From: Zarea fungicola | Taxonomy: Eukaryota > Ascomycota > Sordariomycetes > Hypocreales > Cordycipitaceae | NCBI GenBank assembly: GCA_900169235.1 | Contig: FWCC01000256.1 | Span: 248,001 to 312,000, forward strand | Length of the DNA: 64,000 nt | Reading direction: 5' to 3' | Part shown: positions 22,541 to 33,412 of the stretch, one piece after another | How the letters are laid out: every line of letters begins with the position of its first letter | Position numbering within the stretch: position 1 is the first letter of the stretch | The notes under the pieces: generated by a model | Database searches by the model: none | The model's input: the letters and a program-made list of their open reading frames with translations, nothing else | Told to the model about the DNA's origin: nothing | Made by a program: the position numbers and the translations under genes

Positions 22541-24293
22541 TCATAAACTCTCATACAAAGACTCCAAATCCTTCCTCTTTATCCCGCCTTTTGCGTCTTT
22601 TGGGATGGGCTTCTCCGGCGTAACCATTATGACCCGCGATCTGTCGACTCGGTTATAACTCAGCCCCCCTTGCAAGCCATCTCCGGGTCGGCCAAATCTC
22701 GTCCATTGTCGCCTCGGCATTTGTGGTGCCCTGCAGCTCTACCACCAGACATGAAGCCGGCCGGCCATTTCCGACCATTGCGACGGTCTTAACCGTTGCA
22801 TGCGCGCTAATGTGCTGTTCAACCATAATGGGGTTGACATTTTGTGCAATGCTCAGACTATTGATGTCGTCAACGCAGCCAGCAAAGCGCCAGTGATGCG
22901 GCTTGTTCGCTTGTGGTGAGAAGAGGTCACCCATCCGATGCTCCTGCTTAGTCGAAAATATCTGGAATATTGCCTGCGGCCGCAAGTTCACTAAGTCGTC
23001 GCGCATAAATTACCAGCTCATACATGTCGTCCCCAAAGTGGCACCTTTCAATCCCGAGAGCTTTACTATCGATGCAGACGTATTCCCAGGTATCCGGGTC
23101 AGCGGTCTGCAGTTGGAGGAGCTGTAGTTCCGTTGCAACGTAGGCAGGCGCGATACAAACATGGTCAGCCAACTGGCTAGCTAGATTTACCGAAAGGGAG
23201 GCTATACATGTGGTGTCAGGACATTCTTCAACAAGGAGTTAGGCAGGGTTGGACCTTGTGTACCTCCGCCAGTAAAGATATTGTTAAGCCGCTTTAGCTC
23301 GGCCATGTATGTGACATTTTCGAGTGCAGGCTCCAGTCGAGATGGGAGAGTGAATGAATTCTCGCATTTGCTTTGCTAGATCCATCTCGTCATGGCCTCG
23401 GCAGGGTATTCCGGAAGGTGTAGGTGCATCGGGGTGAGAATGTAGGTGGCATTTGCATATAAAACCTGCGCGACTGAGATTGCCATACTCGCATGAAACG
23501 CAGACAGCGAAGGGAGCATTCTGCGACGGGGATGTCCCGGGGGATTACCTTGGAAACGCGGATGGACAGGTCGACCATCTAGCGCGGCAAGGGGGGTCGA
23601 AAACGAGGCTCCGAAGAGGATTTTGTTTATCCATGGAATTGCTTTCGGGTTACCAGTGACTCCAGAGATGTGAAAATACCGTGTATGGTGTCAGAAACAT
23701 TGGCCTTTTTGTGTTTGTGTGGCAAGAAGCTAACCACGGCGAGGTCCTTGCCGGCCATGTCATACGACTTCTCGGATTGAAAGCTCATAATCTTGGTCGT
23801 TTCGAGAATGAAAATTGTACTTGGAATTGAAGCGCAAGGCAAGTTACTGCATGCACGTATCAAGTCTTGAGGTGCCGCTTCTTGCGAATAGAAGAGCGCG
23901 ATGCTATTTGTCTAGTCCATAAGACTTTTGTGGCCGGCAGTGTCGTTTACTAGAGCTTAGCAAAGCAACTTTCACTCATCAGAAGACCATAGAGCTTAAT
24001 TTTGGAATAAAAAAACAAGCATACCACAATCTGAGCCCCGGAAGCTGCAAAAAGCATCAAGTAGTATCGATTATCTGGGAAGCCGGCATATGCCACTGTG
24101 CTGAACGCCTTGAATCCAAGCTCTATGCCTCTCTCCATGAGCCACCACGCCAGCCGATCCACGGCGTTGGCAAAGTCGGCAAATGTGAGAGTGAGAACAT
24201 CTTGAGCAAGGTGAGGAGGCTGTAAGAACTCGGCAAAAATTCGCAGAGGTTCGTCTCGAGCAATGTCGTCGAGGGCTGTTGTAATGAGTTTTC
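22541..24293 (-). pseudogene. Broken adenylate-forming enzyme (NRPS-like reductase A domain)
   Basis: Pieces of an ANL adenylation domain lie in the correct order but in different frames. An N-terminal part near 24000-24290 includes NAVDRLAWWL and YAGFPDNRYYLML. A core P-loop part near 23600-23670 includes TGNPKAIPWINK. A middle part near 23200-23590 includes LNNIFTGGGTQGP. A 22948-23172 part has DPDTWEYV and YELVIYAR. A 22650-22920 part has GDLFSPQANKPHHWRF and CVDDINSLS. A last part near 22545-22640 has PIPKDAKGGIKRKDLE. Damage seen: frameshifts, including near 23665 and between the last three parts, an in-frame TAG at 23376-23378, further stops of all kinds near 23190-23210, and no start codon. 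No carrier or thioester-reductase domain follows. It resembles fungal NRPS-like reductases, probably the lost core enzyme of the cluster. Confidence 0.85.
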
Positions 24294-24761
24294 CCTATAT
24301 GTTGGGATTGCCCATGGGTGGTGGCAGTCCCACTAGATGAGCTGTGCTCCTGTATCAAGGACTTTGAGTTCTGCTACGTGGTTTTACAAGTCGCCGAAAT
24401 CTTGCAGTTTACACGTTATCACAACTCATGGGAGAGGGTATGGGAGGTGCTAAGGTGCGGGTGACAAATAAGAAGAATGTTATCATATTATGATAATCAG
24501 ACTCACCGTCCACATTCCGAGCTGATTGCAAAGTAAGGTCTGCAAGTTTCCAGTGTAGCTAAATGCCATACACCTGAATAACGTTGATGAGATGATCAAG
24601 AGACAGGACAGTGAAGTGAGTCAGTGAACAAAATACTATTTGTTTATTCTGATACATCAATCGGTCATCTTCGGCAGCTTGGAAATTGTCAAACGTCCAG
24701 CTTGCTATCCCCACCCGCCACTGCGAAGTTTGCGTACAATCGAATGCTCCTATTATTTCTA
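24294..24761. other. Spacer between pseudogene and P450
   Basis: The first part may hold the decayed N-terminus of the adenylation gene (a Ser/Thr/His-rich stretch near 24300-24358, out of frame). No functional feature is supported. Confidence 0.4.
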
Positions 24762-26576
24762 TTACTTCTCCAGTTTTGATATTTTCCTGCGTCTTACCCA
24801 TACCGTCAACGGCTTCTTTGGATGTTTTGTGCTACTCCGTGTCTCTGTCTTAGGCTGCACCCATCCTCTGCCATCTGGGGCCACAAAGTCGAAAAATGAC
24901 AAGATGATGGCCGAATACAGCATTAATTCACGCTTTGCTAAGGATCTACCTTTACACATGGCGTGTCCCGAGCCTGATTGCCGCACCGTTAGAAAATAAG
25001 AACCAATTTAAAAGTTTTTAACAAGTATGGATAACGTAGAGTCGCATATACACTTACTGTATGGTTTCAACGTTCCCATGTCCACCGTCCGTGCAATGTT
25101 GCCTTGCTTATCTCTCGTCTCACGAATATGGCGTTCCGGGTGAAATTCAGTCGGGTCGGGAAAGTAGGCTGGATCCATTTGATGCAGTCCCTGCGGAAGA
25201 TGGAGCCATGCTCCTTGCTTCAACAAGAACGCCTGCTCCTTGTCGCGGCCCCCAACAACAATATCCTCCTGTGGCCGTCGCACACCCCACGACGCCGTAT
25301 ACAGGCGCAGCGACTCAATGTACGCCGCATTGAGCAAGGGGCATTGGTTCAGCACGGCATTGATGTCAATGTGCGTCAACTCCGGCGCCACCCACACCGC
25401 GTCGCCAAAGTCATGGTCCGGTTGTGTGACTTGCACATGCGGCGCAATCTCTTCGCGAATTTGCTCCACGAGGACGGCGTCGCGTGAAATCTCCCAGAGC
25501 ATCCATGCGGTGAGAGGGTTGGTGTTTGCATTCATGGCCCACGCGAGGCCGAGGTCCGCGCCCGCGCGGGCGGCTAAGGACAAGTTGGCGCGGCGAAAGA
25601 CGCCCACGCGTGCCTTTTGCACGCTACTCATGTTTTCAAGGTCCTGCCACCGTGGGCCGGGATCCTCCTTGCCGTCGAGGTGCTTGTCGATGGCTTCGTG
25701 GTACTCGTGCATGTACGCCCGAAACGTGCGGCCGGCAGCACGGGCAAGGCCGACGCTAGGGACGGGCACCCAAGACGGCATAAAGGTCATCATGACAAAG
25801 CCGGCATCATAGGTCCACAGGTGCTTCCACGCGTCGGGGAAGTTTTCGACAAAGTCGGTCCCAAACATGCCCTGGTTTGCCGTCTTGGCCATGAAGTTGC
25901 GGACCAGCTCCATGAGATCGATCTCGACAAAGGTCTCGCCTTTGCTGTTTTGCACAAGTTCGGCACCAGCCGCGACTTCCCAATCCATCTGATCCGAGGG
26001 GGATGAATTGAATGTCACCAAGTCGGCAATGTTGCGCTTGAGGTGGAACATGGTCTCGTCGAGCAGGCACTTGACGCCGCTCTCGGTGACCATGCTCTGG
26101 AGCACAGCATTCACATCGTCAGCCACGGCAAGAAAGGCCCTCATGTCGGGTTTAGTCATGCCAAAGCAGTTGGTTATGAGCTGTGGGTGCAAGAAAGTAT
26201 GGCTGACGACGCTGGTGGGCTTGTTGAGGACCTTGGCGCTGAGGCTAGGGCTGAAGATGAAGCTGTGGATGCTGCCAAAGAGGCGGAGCGAGAAGATGCC
26301 CTCTGGGTACATGCTGCGCAGACGGTTAAAAAACCACTCTTGGCATAGGATGAAGAGTGGCGCGTGACCAAGAAAGGGAATCAGGTACGGGTGCTCGCGT
26401 GGCGCGGAGGGTTGCTGGCTGGAAACGCCATTGGCAGCATTGGTGCCGCTCGTACGTAAGAAGGTGAAGATGCATACGAGGAGAAAGGATCCGAGGATGG
26501 CAGCCCAGATAACAGAGCGGTCTAGATTCTTGGTCAGGGTGATGACGGTATCGCGCGCCTTATTAAGATTGTCCAT
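24762..26576 (-). CDS. Cytochrome P450 monooxygenase, 576 aa
   Basis: Two exons: 25058-26576 and 24762-24973. Intron 24974-25057 (GTAAGT to TCAG) falls just before the heme loop. The ATG at 26576 is followed by a membrane anchor (about residues 22-40, VIWAAILGSFLLVCIFTFL). P450 hallmarks in order: I-helix AWAMNANTNPLTAW, ExxR in YIESLRLY, FHPERHI, and heme-binding YSSGHAMCKGRSLA with Cys513 as axial ligand. The heme motif has Tyr instead of the usual Phe at its first position. The type resembles the fungal CYP7/CYP8-like group seen in secondary metabolism. It would act at the ER with NADPH-P450 reductase. It lies downstream of, and on the same strand as, the flavin monooxygenase. Confidence 0.92.
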
Positions 26577-27302
26577 GGAGGCTATACTGAGATGGTAGGA
26601 GACGCCGCTTCGCTCCGGCAGTAAGAGTTGTCGGTGCTGGCAGCAAATTTGCACAATTTGCGTACGCTGTTGAAAATTAGAGCTAATATGAGCGAAGGCT
26701 GCAAGTCATCAATGCTGTTTACTGGTCTGAAATGAAGCCGGGGACCAATACGGGAGAAGAATTCAAAGATGAGAATATGAGAGGATGGCAAAAGCAAGGA
26801 CAAAATCAACCCGCACTGAGCGAAGTTACTGGAGCCACGTCTTTCTAGCGGCCTCCCTCTATAAACTCATTTTTGCTGGCGGCTCGCACTGGGACTTGTC
26901 CACTAAAATTTCATGTGGCTCAGCCATCCGGAAAATCGGTAAATCTTACATGCGCCCTGGAACCCGGCCAGATGATTTGGGGGGGGGGCTTTTTTAACCT
27001 ATCTTGAAGAAATCTCAATCCTTTGACAAGATAGCGCCGTTTTGTACAGACTGTTGCATACATCGCAGGTAAGCTGTTGGCTGTCCGGCTCATTATGTGA
27101 TATACGTTATCTACGCCCCATCGTCAAGCCTAGACGCAATCAGCCATCAATCCCATGCATTGCTGTGTTCAGATTCCAAAATTGGGTTCCACTCTCTCAT
27201 TGATACTTGATACAAATGAAAATTCACGCGAGAGTGTGTTGGTAGAAATGTGATCGAACAGCTTCCTCATGTATTCCAGCCCCGCGCCATCACGAACAAC
27301 CG
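26577..27302. other. Spacer upstream of the P450
   Basis: This is the P450 5' flank and the FMO 3' flank. It contains a poly-G run at about 26980-26988. No gene is seen. Confidence 0.5.
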
Positions 27303-29405
27303 TCACTGCGGGACACGTCTATGTCTCTCCAAACTCGCCTGGTGCTTGTCATTCAACCTCCTCACCTCGTCTCTGGCCCCCTCCCATGCCTTCCTCTTCC
27401 CTCCTCTAAAGAGTCGCCAGACCGCTGACGTAAATACCCCGCGGTCAATCATCCCATACAGCTCCCTCTCCCGCCACCAAAACACCCACGACTTCCAGCT
27501 CCACCACGCCGCGACATGCTCCTCGACGCCCATGCCCGCCGTCTCGTCCGCCCACACTAGCCATGCGCGCATGTTCACCGTGGCGGGCACAATCGTGCCT
27601 CTCTTGGCCAAGCCCGTCAGCCACGCCGTCTGCCCGTCCATCCACCGCTCCATCGCACTGGGTGGAGGCAGCCTCGACTTGCCGCGCCAGACCTGCGTAA
27701 TGCACATGCTGGCAATGTCGGCAACGGTAAAGGCACCCGTCGCAAACCATGCGCAGCCAACAAACGCGAGTGAGTCGGGCCGGTCTATGGAAAAGACGTT
27801 TTGGTAGAGACGTGGAAGAGGGCGGCCACGGGAGCCGCGTGCGGCGGCCCAGGACCGGTAGCTGCTTCCGTCACTATCGTGCTTAATGGGGTTGACGTTG
27901 GGAGCGAGAACGTCGTAGTTGTTTTCATAGCCGACACAGCAGACAATGACGTCGGCTCCCACTGTGCTGCCGTCTGCTAGTTCCACTGTTTCGGGGCCAG
28001 TGATGCGCTGGATGCCCGCAACGGACATGAGGGAGCCGGCGCGTAGGTTTGGTATTAGTTCGTCATTGATGATGGGGTTTGTCACCGTGGCCGGCGGTGC
28101 GTCATCGAGTCGCCAGGCCGGATCCAGTTCCCCGAATACCGTTCGTGTCATCTTGCGCAGGACCTGGCCGCTAATGAAGTCGCGCAGACGCGGGACGATC
28201 CAGTCTATGGTGCCTTGTAGACGAACAAGGCGATGGGTAAGGACGCTCGTTGCAGGAACGCCGTTGTGATCGCGTGGGAGCTGCATCAGAACAAGAAATA
28301 TTGTGTTAGATAAGCGGTGCCACGGGGGAAATAGCAACAGGATACGTACAACGTGAGCTCCTCTACTATGTGACAAGTAAACTTCGGAAGCAATCCCAAC
28401 CAGGGCATTCGCAATGTCAGCACTGGTATTTCCCATGCCTAACACAATGACTCTTTTACCGGCGTAGTCGGAGGGCCTGCCATATTGGTTACATTTTCCT
28501 CAGTAATCAAGACCGATTCATCAAAGCATTTACGGCTTTCTTACCTTTTGAACTCCTGGGAATGCATCACTGCCCCTGCAAAAAAGTCTTGGCCCTCAAG
28601 GCGAAATGCCGTGGGCTTCACGTGCGGACCGGTGGCCATGACGACCTTGTCAAAGTACTCTGACGGGGCCCCATGTATGTCGATCTTCCATTTGCCTGTC
28701 TCTTCGACCTCGGCGATGTGGGTAATGTGTGTAGTGAGCCTAAAATGTGAAGCAAGTTGAAAGTGCTCAACGTATGATTCTATGTAGGTTTGTACGTCCT
28801 TTGCCGAGCAATGAGTAGGTGTCTCTGCCAAGCATCATTAGTTCAACTGTGACAACGAAAAATCATTTCGCAATAACAGAAGAATAATGCTAATGGTATA
28901 CCTTTTGGGAAAGGATAATCGGTATAACACATCTTTCATAGAATGTTAGTCTTGATTGTTGCACAGCCACACCGCAAGGGAGGTCAGCTATGCCATACTC
29001 TTTCAATGGGGATATTGGCTTGCGTGGCTATTTCTGAAATATTAGCATTCAAAGGCTTTCGAAGCGACGGGCTGAACAACATTCAAGTATACTCAAGGTT
29101 TCCTTGTCCTCGGTAAAGTGCCAAAGCCCACCGTAGTACGGGCTCTTTTCAAAGCCCGTCACATCAAAACCCTCTTCAACCAAGTTCTTGACTGCCGCAA
29201 TACCCATGCCTCCTAGGCCGAAGAAAACAGGGAGAAAAGGTCAGCAGCTATTTTACTTATCGCTTCAGAATTTTTTGGGAAAAATTCAATCACTAAAAAT
29301 ATATTGCCCTTGTCGACAACCGGTCCAATAAACATAACAGGGAGCAAGAAACATACCGAGGCCGACAACAGCCACCGTCGTCGTTGGCCGTGTTCCAGCC
29401 GTCAT
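27303..29405 (-). CDS. Flavin-containing monooxygenase (FMO/Baeyer-Villiger-like), 539 aa, seven exons
   Basis: Exons in transcript order: 29357-29405, 29093-29212, 28999-29033, 28902-28932, 28545-28824, 28350-28476 and 27303-28280. All junctions use GT...AG, most with a CTAAC/CTAAT branch point, and frame is kept throughout. Two exons are only 35 and 31 nt. Motifs: FAD loop GLGGMG (residues 15-20), EKSPYYGGLWHF, CYTDYPFP, the FMO-type FFAGAVMHSQEF (near 160-171) and NADPH loop GMGNTSAD (near 185-192). The C-terminal third is hydrophobic and Trp-rich. Such enzymes hydroxylate N or S atoms or insert oxygen next to carbonyls using NADPH and O2. Probably the right-hand tailoring gene of the cluster. 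The small exons are the least certain part. Confidence 0.85.
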
Positions 29406-30043
29406 TTTCTGATCTTGATCGATCCTAGGAACCTACAGCCATCAAATTCCGCTCAACAAGAAGGGTGTAATCAAAGCAACCAGACTAAACCGCACAGTCA
29501 GTTTTCGTCAGAAAGAATGGGAGCAGGTAAGGAGCAATCTTAGCTTTACGCTAACCCAACTACCGAGAGTCGCCGATTTGCGTGGGGGAGGGTCCACCAT
29601 GATGGCATCTGCTTCTGGTCAATAACAAGATCACAGCCGTTAGAACACATCAGCCAGCTACCTTTATATGACATACGTACTTGACTTCGTGTTCAATGAC
29701 TAAACGTACTCTATCTTCAGCAATAGCTTTCTAAAACAACATGACGCATGCAGGTGCATGCAAGCATAAACAGTTAGACTACCACTCTTCGTTTTCCGTC
29801 ACTTTTGCTACTCCGTAAGAAAAATAAAGCAATGAGCCAGATTGTTGAATCTACGATCCAACACAATACAAAATATGATAAAGCAAAAAGCCAGGAGAAA
29901 AAGAAGCACTCCTTTACACAAAAGTAAAGGCCCCATTTATAGCCGGCTGGGTGCAATGTTGCCTGAATCCCTTCAAAAAAAAACCCAAACCATAAATCCC
30001 ACATATTTCTTCCAGTTTCCGAGTCACCTCGTTTTCCCTCTCC
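29406..30043. other. Spacer upstream of the flavin monooxygenase
   Basis: No gene or clear motif is recognised. The composition is AT-rich next to the stop of the Myb gene. Confidence 0.5.
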
Positions 30044-32688
30044 TTAAGCCTCGATGCGCGATGGAACATCTTCCATGTCGTCCATGTCCGAAGAGGGCTG
30101 TGGGGCAGTTTTGCTACCGCTGGTCCTGCTCTTCTTGTACTTGGTAGGCGTCTTGCGTTTGCGATGAAAAGTCTCATCAAACTCATCACCGTTGGCGGTC
30201 TCAACGGGCTCCGGCACGACAGCTTCCTTGTCTACAATAATCGGCTGGGCTGCCTTCTTGGGCTTCCTGGCTGAGGGTCGTTTGCCGTTCTGCGTCCTCT
30301 TTGCCGGCATCGCCTTCTTGGCAGACTGTGGCACCTCGGTCAAGGCGGGATCAATCTGCATCTCCTGGGGCTCTTGTTGCTCAGCATCGGCGTCGCCCTC
30401 CTTCTCGTCGCCCTGCATGTCTGTCTCATCAATCTTTTCTGAGCTCACGCTGAGTCTATCCTTTGTCCCGAAGGGAACCTTTGCGACAAGGGCCCTCTCG
30501 TTGTCGTCATCAAATCCCTCCCCACCAATGTTGGGGAGCTCTCCATCTTGATCATACCTGTCCACCAAGAACTGAGCGCAGTCACGCACCGTCCTCATGT
30601 CCGCGCCAGGGACCGACAGCATCAGCCGATGCCATACGAGCTCCAGTGTCGATCGGTGCCACTTAGTGCGGAACTGTTTATCGCACAGCCTCTGCCACGG
30701 AATCTTTTCGAGGGAACCAGCTGCCGACCCGTTGATGGCGAGTACAAGGCGATACTTCTCAGTGTCGGGCATTGCCTCGAGCTGGCGACGCGCCTTCTCG
30801 AGACGGAATGGAATGGCCGAGTTGGCTTCCGCTGAGGCAAGCTTCTCGTTGCTGGAGAGTCGCAGGTTCATCGATTTCCACTTGGTGATGCACTGCAAGC
30901 GGCTTCTTGTGCGTCCCATGCTTTCGCTGATGTGCTGCCAGTCAATGAGTTGTTCATATGACTGCTCTAGTAGCTGACGGCTGGGGTCCTCTTCGCGCAT
31001 GCGGTCGATGGCCTTCATGGCGGTTTGAATATGCATCGTAAGACGGGCCTCCTCATCGCTGTCCCATGCTTCCTTCTTTTGCGCAGCGCCACAGACAAGA
31101 TAGTTTCGGTAACGGTCTCGGATGTCTTCTGGATGACGGTTGATTATGGGGGCAATATACGACCACTTGGGACCATGGGTGTTGATAAGACTAGCCAGTT
31201 CATTGTCCTGTTCGAGTGTCCAGGTGCCTCGGGCAACAAAGTTGTGGAACTTTTTGCGGGCGATGTTGATGACTTTTTGTCTGTGTCGATCAGGGCATTC
31301 AGCAAAGATGCGCTGCCAAAGCTGTGTGTGTGCTTCACCTGCAGCTGTTCCACCCGGGGTCTGAATCATCTATACGGGGCTTGTCAATATCTACAAAAGA
31401 AAAATGTTTACGGTCAATCAGATTGGCTTACCTCATTCACTTGGGTCTGCTCCATCTCATGTTCTGACCTGAAGCTCTCAATGGCATGAGCAATGCGAGA
31501 TAGCTCCTCGTCGCTAAACTTGCCCTGTATGTAGGTTGGTCGAACAAACGAGCCACTGTCGGCATAAGCAGCAAGATCTCTGTCCAGTTTGCGCTCACGT
31601 CTCGCTCCTTTCTTGGGAGCGGCACGCTTTGCACGTCTTTGCTTGGGTGACATGGCAGATGGTGATGGCAGGTCTCCAAAGGCGGTAAGGGATTCTTCTG
31701 GAACAGGCTGTTCAAAATATGTTGGTTTCGCCTTTTTCCGAGTGGAGCGTGCTCTTCTCGGTGTCTCTGTGGCTTCGTCGACGAATGCAGTCGTTGGTGC
31801 CTCTGTGGCTGTCGGAGGAGCATCGGCCATCTCACTGTCCTGTTGCTGTTGCGCTGCCTGCTTATTGATGTGTTCCTGCCAAGCCTCGCGCGCAACGGCT
31901 TCTACATCACGCTCCATATCGTCTGCGTCGGCACCTTCTCGGCCAGCATCATTCTGAGTGTGGTCTTGAACTTGGGCGCTACCCTCTCTAGATCGAGCCT
32001 CACGAGACTGGCTAAGCCGGCGCGCATGGGCTAATGTCGGAGACTGTTGGGGATCGGATTCTGCATTCTCTTCAGGAACACTGTCAATGGCGGAAAGCTC
32101 TGACTTGCGACGGCGTACAGAAGTCGACGTGTCAGCGGGCGTGTTTGCTGCGTCGTCATGAGACTTGCGCTTCTTGCGGCGGTCCTTGCCATCGGACGAG
32201 TCGGAGTGCTTGCGCTTCTTCTTGGATGGAGAAGCCGGTGTTGCAGGAGGTTCATTGGCGTCGTTATTGCCATTGACAGAGCTCGAGTGTCTGTTTGCAC
32301 GCCTCTGTGCTTTACTATTGCCAGATTCGTGCCTCTCCTTCCTCTTTTCACGCCGATGCTTCTTTGAGGCAGAGGCCGAGTTGTCTACAATCTGGGATGA
32401 GGCGGGAGGCGCGGCGGCATTGCTGTCAAACATTTGTAATGCACCAAAATCAGCCTCCCCGTCACTTGCCTCATAGTCGTTGAGAAGGGGTGGGAGCTCT
32501 TGCGACGCTGTCGTCATGTTGTCGTCGTCGTCGAGGTGGCCGGGGCGTTTGCGATGCTTGTTCTTGCTGCGACTGGATGATTGTACTTCGTGGAGGTCTT
32601 CGTCGGCCGGAGAGGATTGGGTTCGCACAAGGGAAAGAAGGTTTGAGGTAAAACTACGCGACTCAGCCCATCTGCTTGCAAAAGCCAT
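30044..32688 (-). CDS. Reb1/TTF-I-like Myb DNA-binding protein, 860 aa
   Basis: Two exons: 31432-32688 and 30044-31369. Intron 31370-31431 has GTAAGC to TATAG; an earlier AG would give a stop. The first 400 residues are disordered, highly charged and Lys/Arg-rich (KHRREKRKERHE, SPSKKKRKHS), with nuclear-localisation-like clusters. Two Myb/SANT repeats follow: ARGTWTLEQDNELASLI...DIRDRYRNYL near residues 466-512, and EAWDSDEEARL...TRSRLQCITKWKSM near 517-592. This order matches the Reb1/TTF-I family, which terminates RNA polymerase I transcription, arrests replication forks at rDNA and can act as a general regulatory factor. The C-terminus is again basic and disordered. Start at the ATG at 32688 (MAFASRWAESRS). 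Confidence 0.85.
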
Positions 32689-33412
32689 CGAGGGGGGTGG
32701 GAAAGCAGAAGAGTAAATATGGCAAAGGTGATATGAATTCACAAGGATGTTTGGTGGATAGCATTTGCTATGCGGCCGGTAGGTCCACAAGGCGCGTCAA
32801 GCAAAAACTACTCGAGGCTGGCAAAGAGGAAAGTTGACTGGCAAAAGTTCGAGGAAACTTGGGGGGTGCAGGGTAGCTGAAGTTTTGAGTTTGTTGCTGC
32901 CTGGAAATTCAGGTGCTTATTCTGATGGATACGAGGGAGGCCGGCTTCCTTTGTATGGCCACGCTACAACAAAAACTGGTAGATTGTTGCTTGGTCAACA
33001 ACATTCATTCAATTCTAACACTTCGAGAAGGAGAAATGCCTGTTGCTAATTAACCCTCATCATTGATGGGTTCAGCAATAGATACTGTTCTCCGGCTACA
33101 CGCAAAAAGCACTGTGTTGACGAAATCCTTGTGAGGTTCCATCGCCGTCCCAGCCACGCTGATTTAATTTTACTATTACCCGGCGCCACCACTTCCCCAT
33201 GCTAGCATTGCCACTTGGCCAGTCGCTTTCAGCCATCAATCATTGTTGTGACACAAAAGAAATCTTGGTATTGACAAGTCACTCTATCCTACACGTTTAA
33301 CAAATGCCATAATATCCAATGAACGTACACCAAACTGGTACAGGTTGCAATCAGCAATCGCTCGCTCCAAAGCTACGCATTCAACCTTCGTCACCCATTA
33401 CCGTCGCCCATT
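32689..33412. other. Spacer upstream of the Myb gene
   Basis: This is the 5' flank of the Myb gene and the 3' flank of the AAA ATPase gene. Nothing further is recognised. Confidence 0.5.

Noticed and set aside
23376..23378. In-frame TAG of the adenylation gene as another editing site
   Set aside because: The same gene also carries frameshifts, other stop types and lacks a start codon, so editing could not restore it.
28999..29100. Apparent frameshift in the FMO gene (a second frame reads on after the first exon pair)
   Set aside because: An intron 29034-29092 with standard donor, TGCTAAT branch and TTTCAG removes the problem and keeps the frame.
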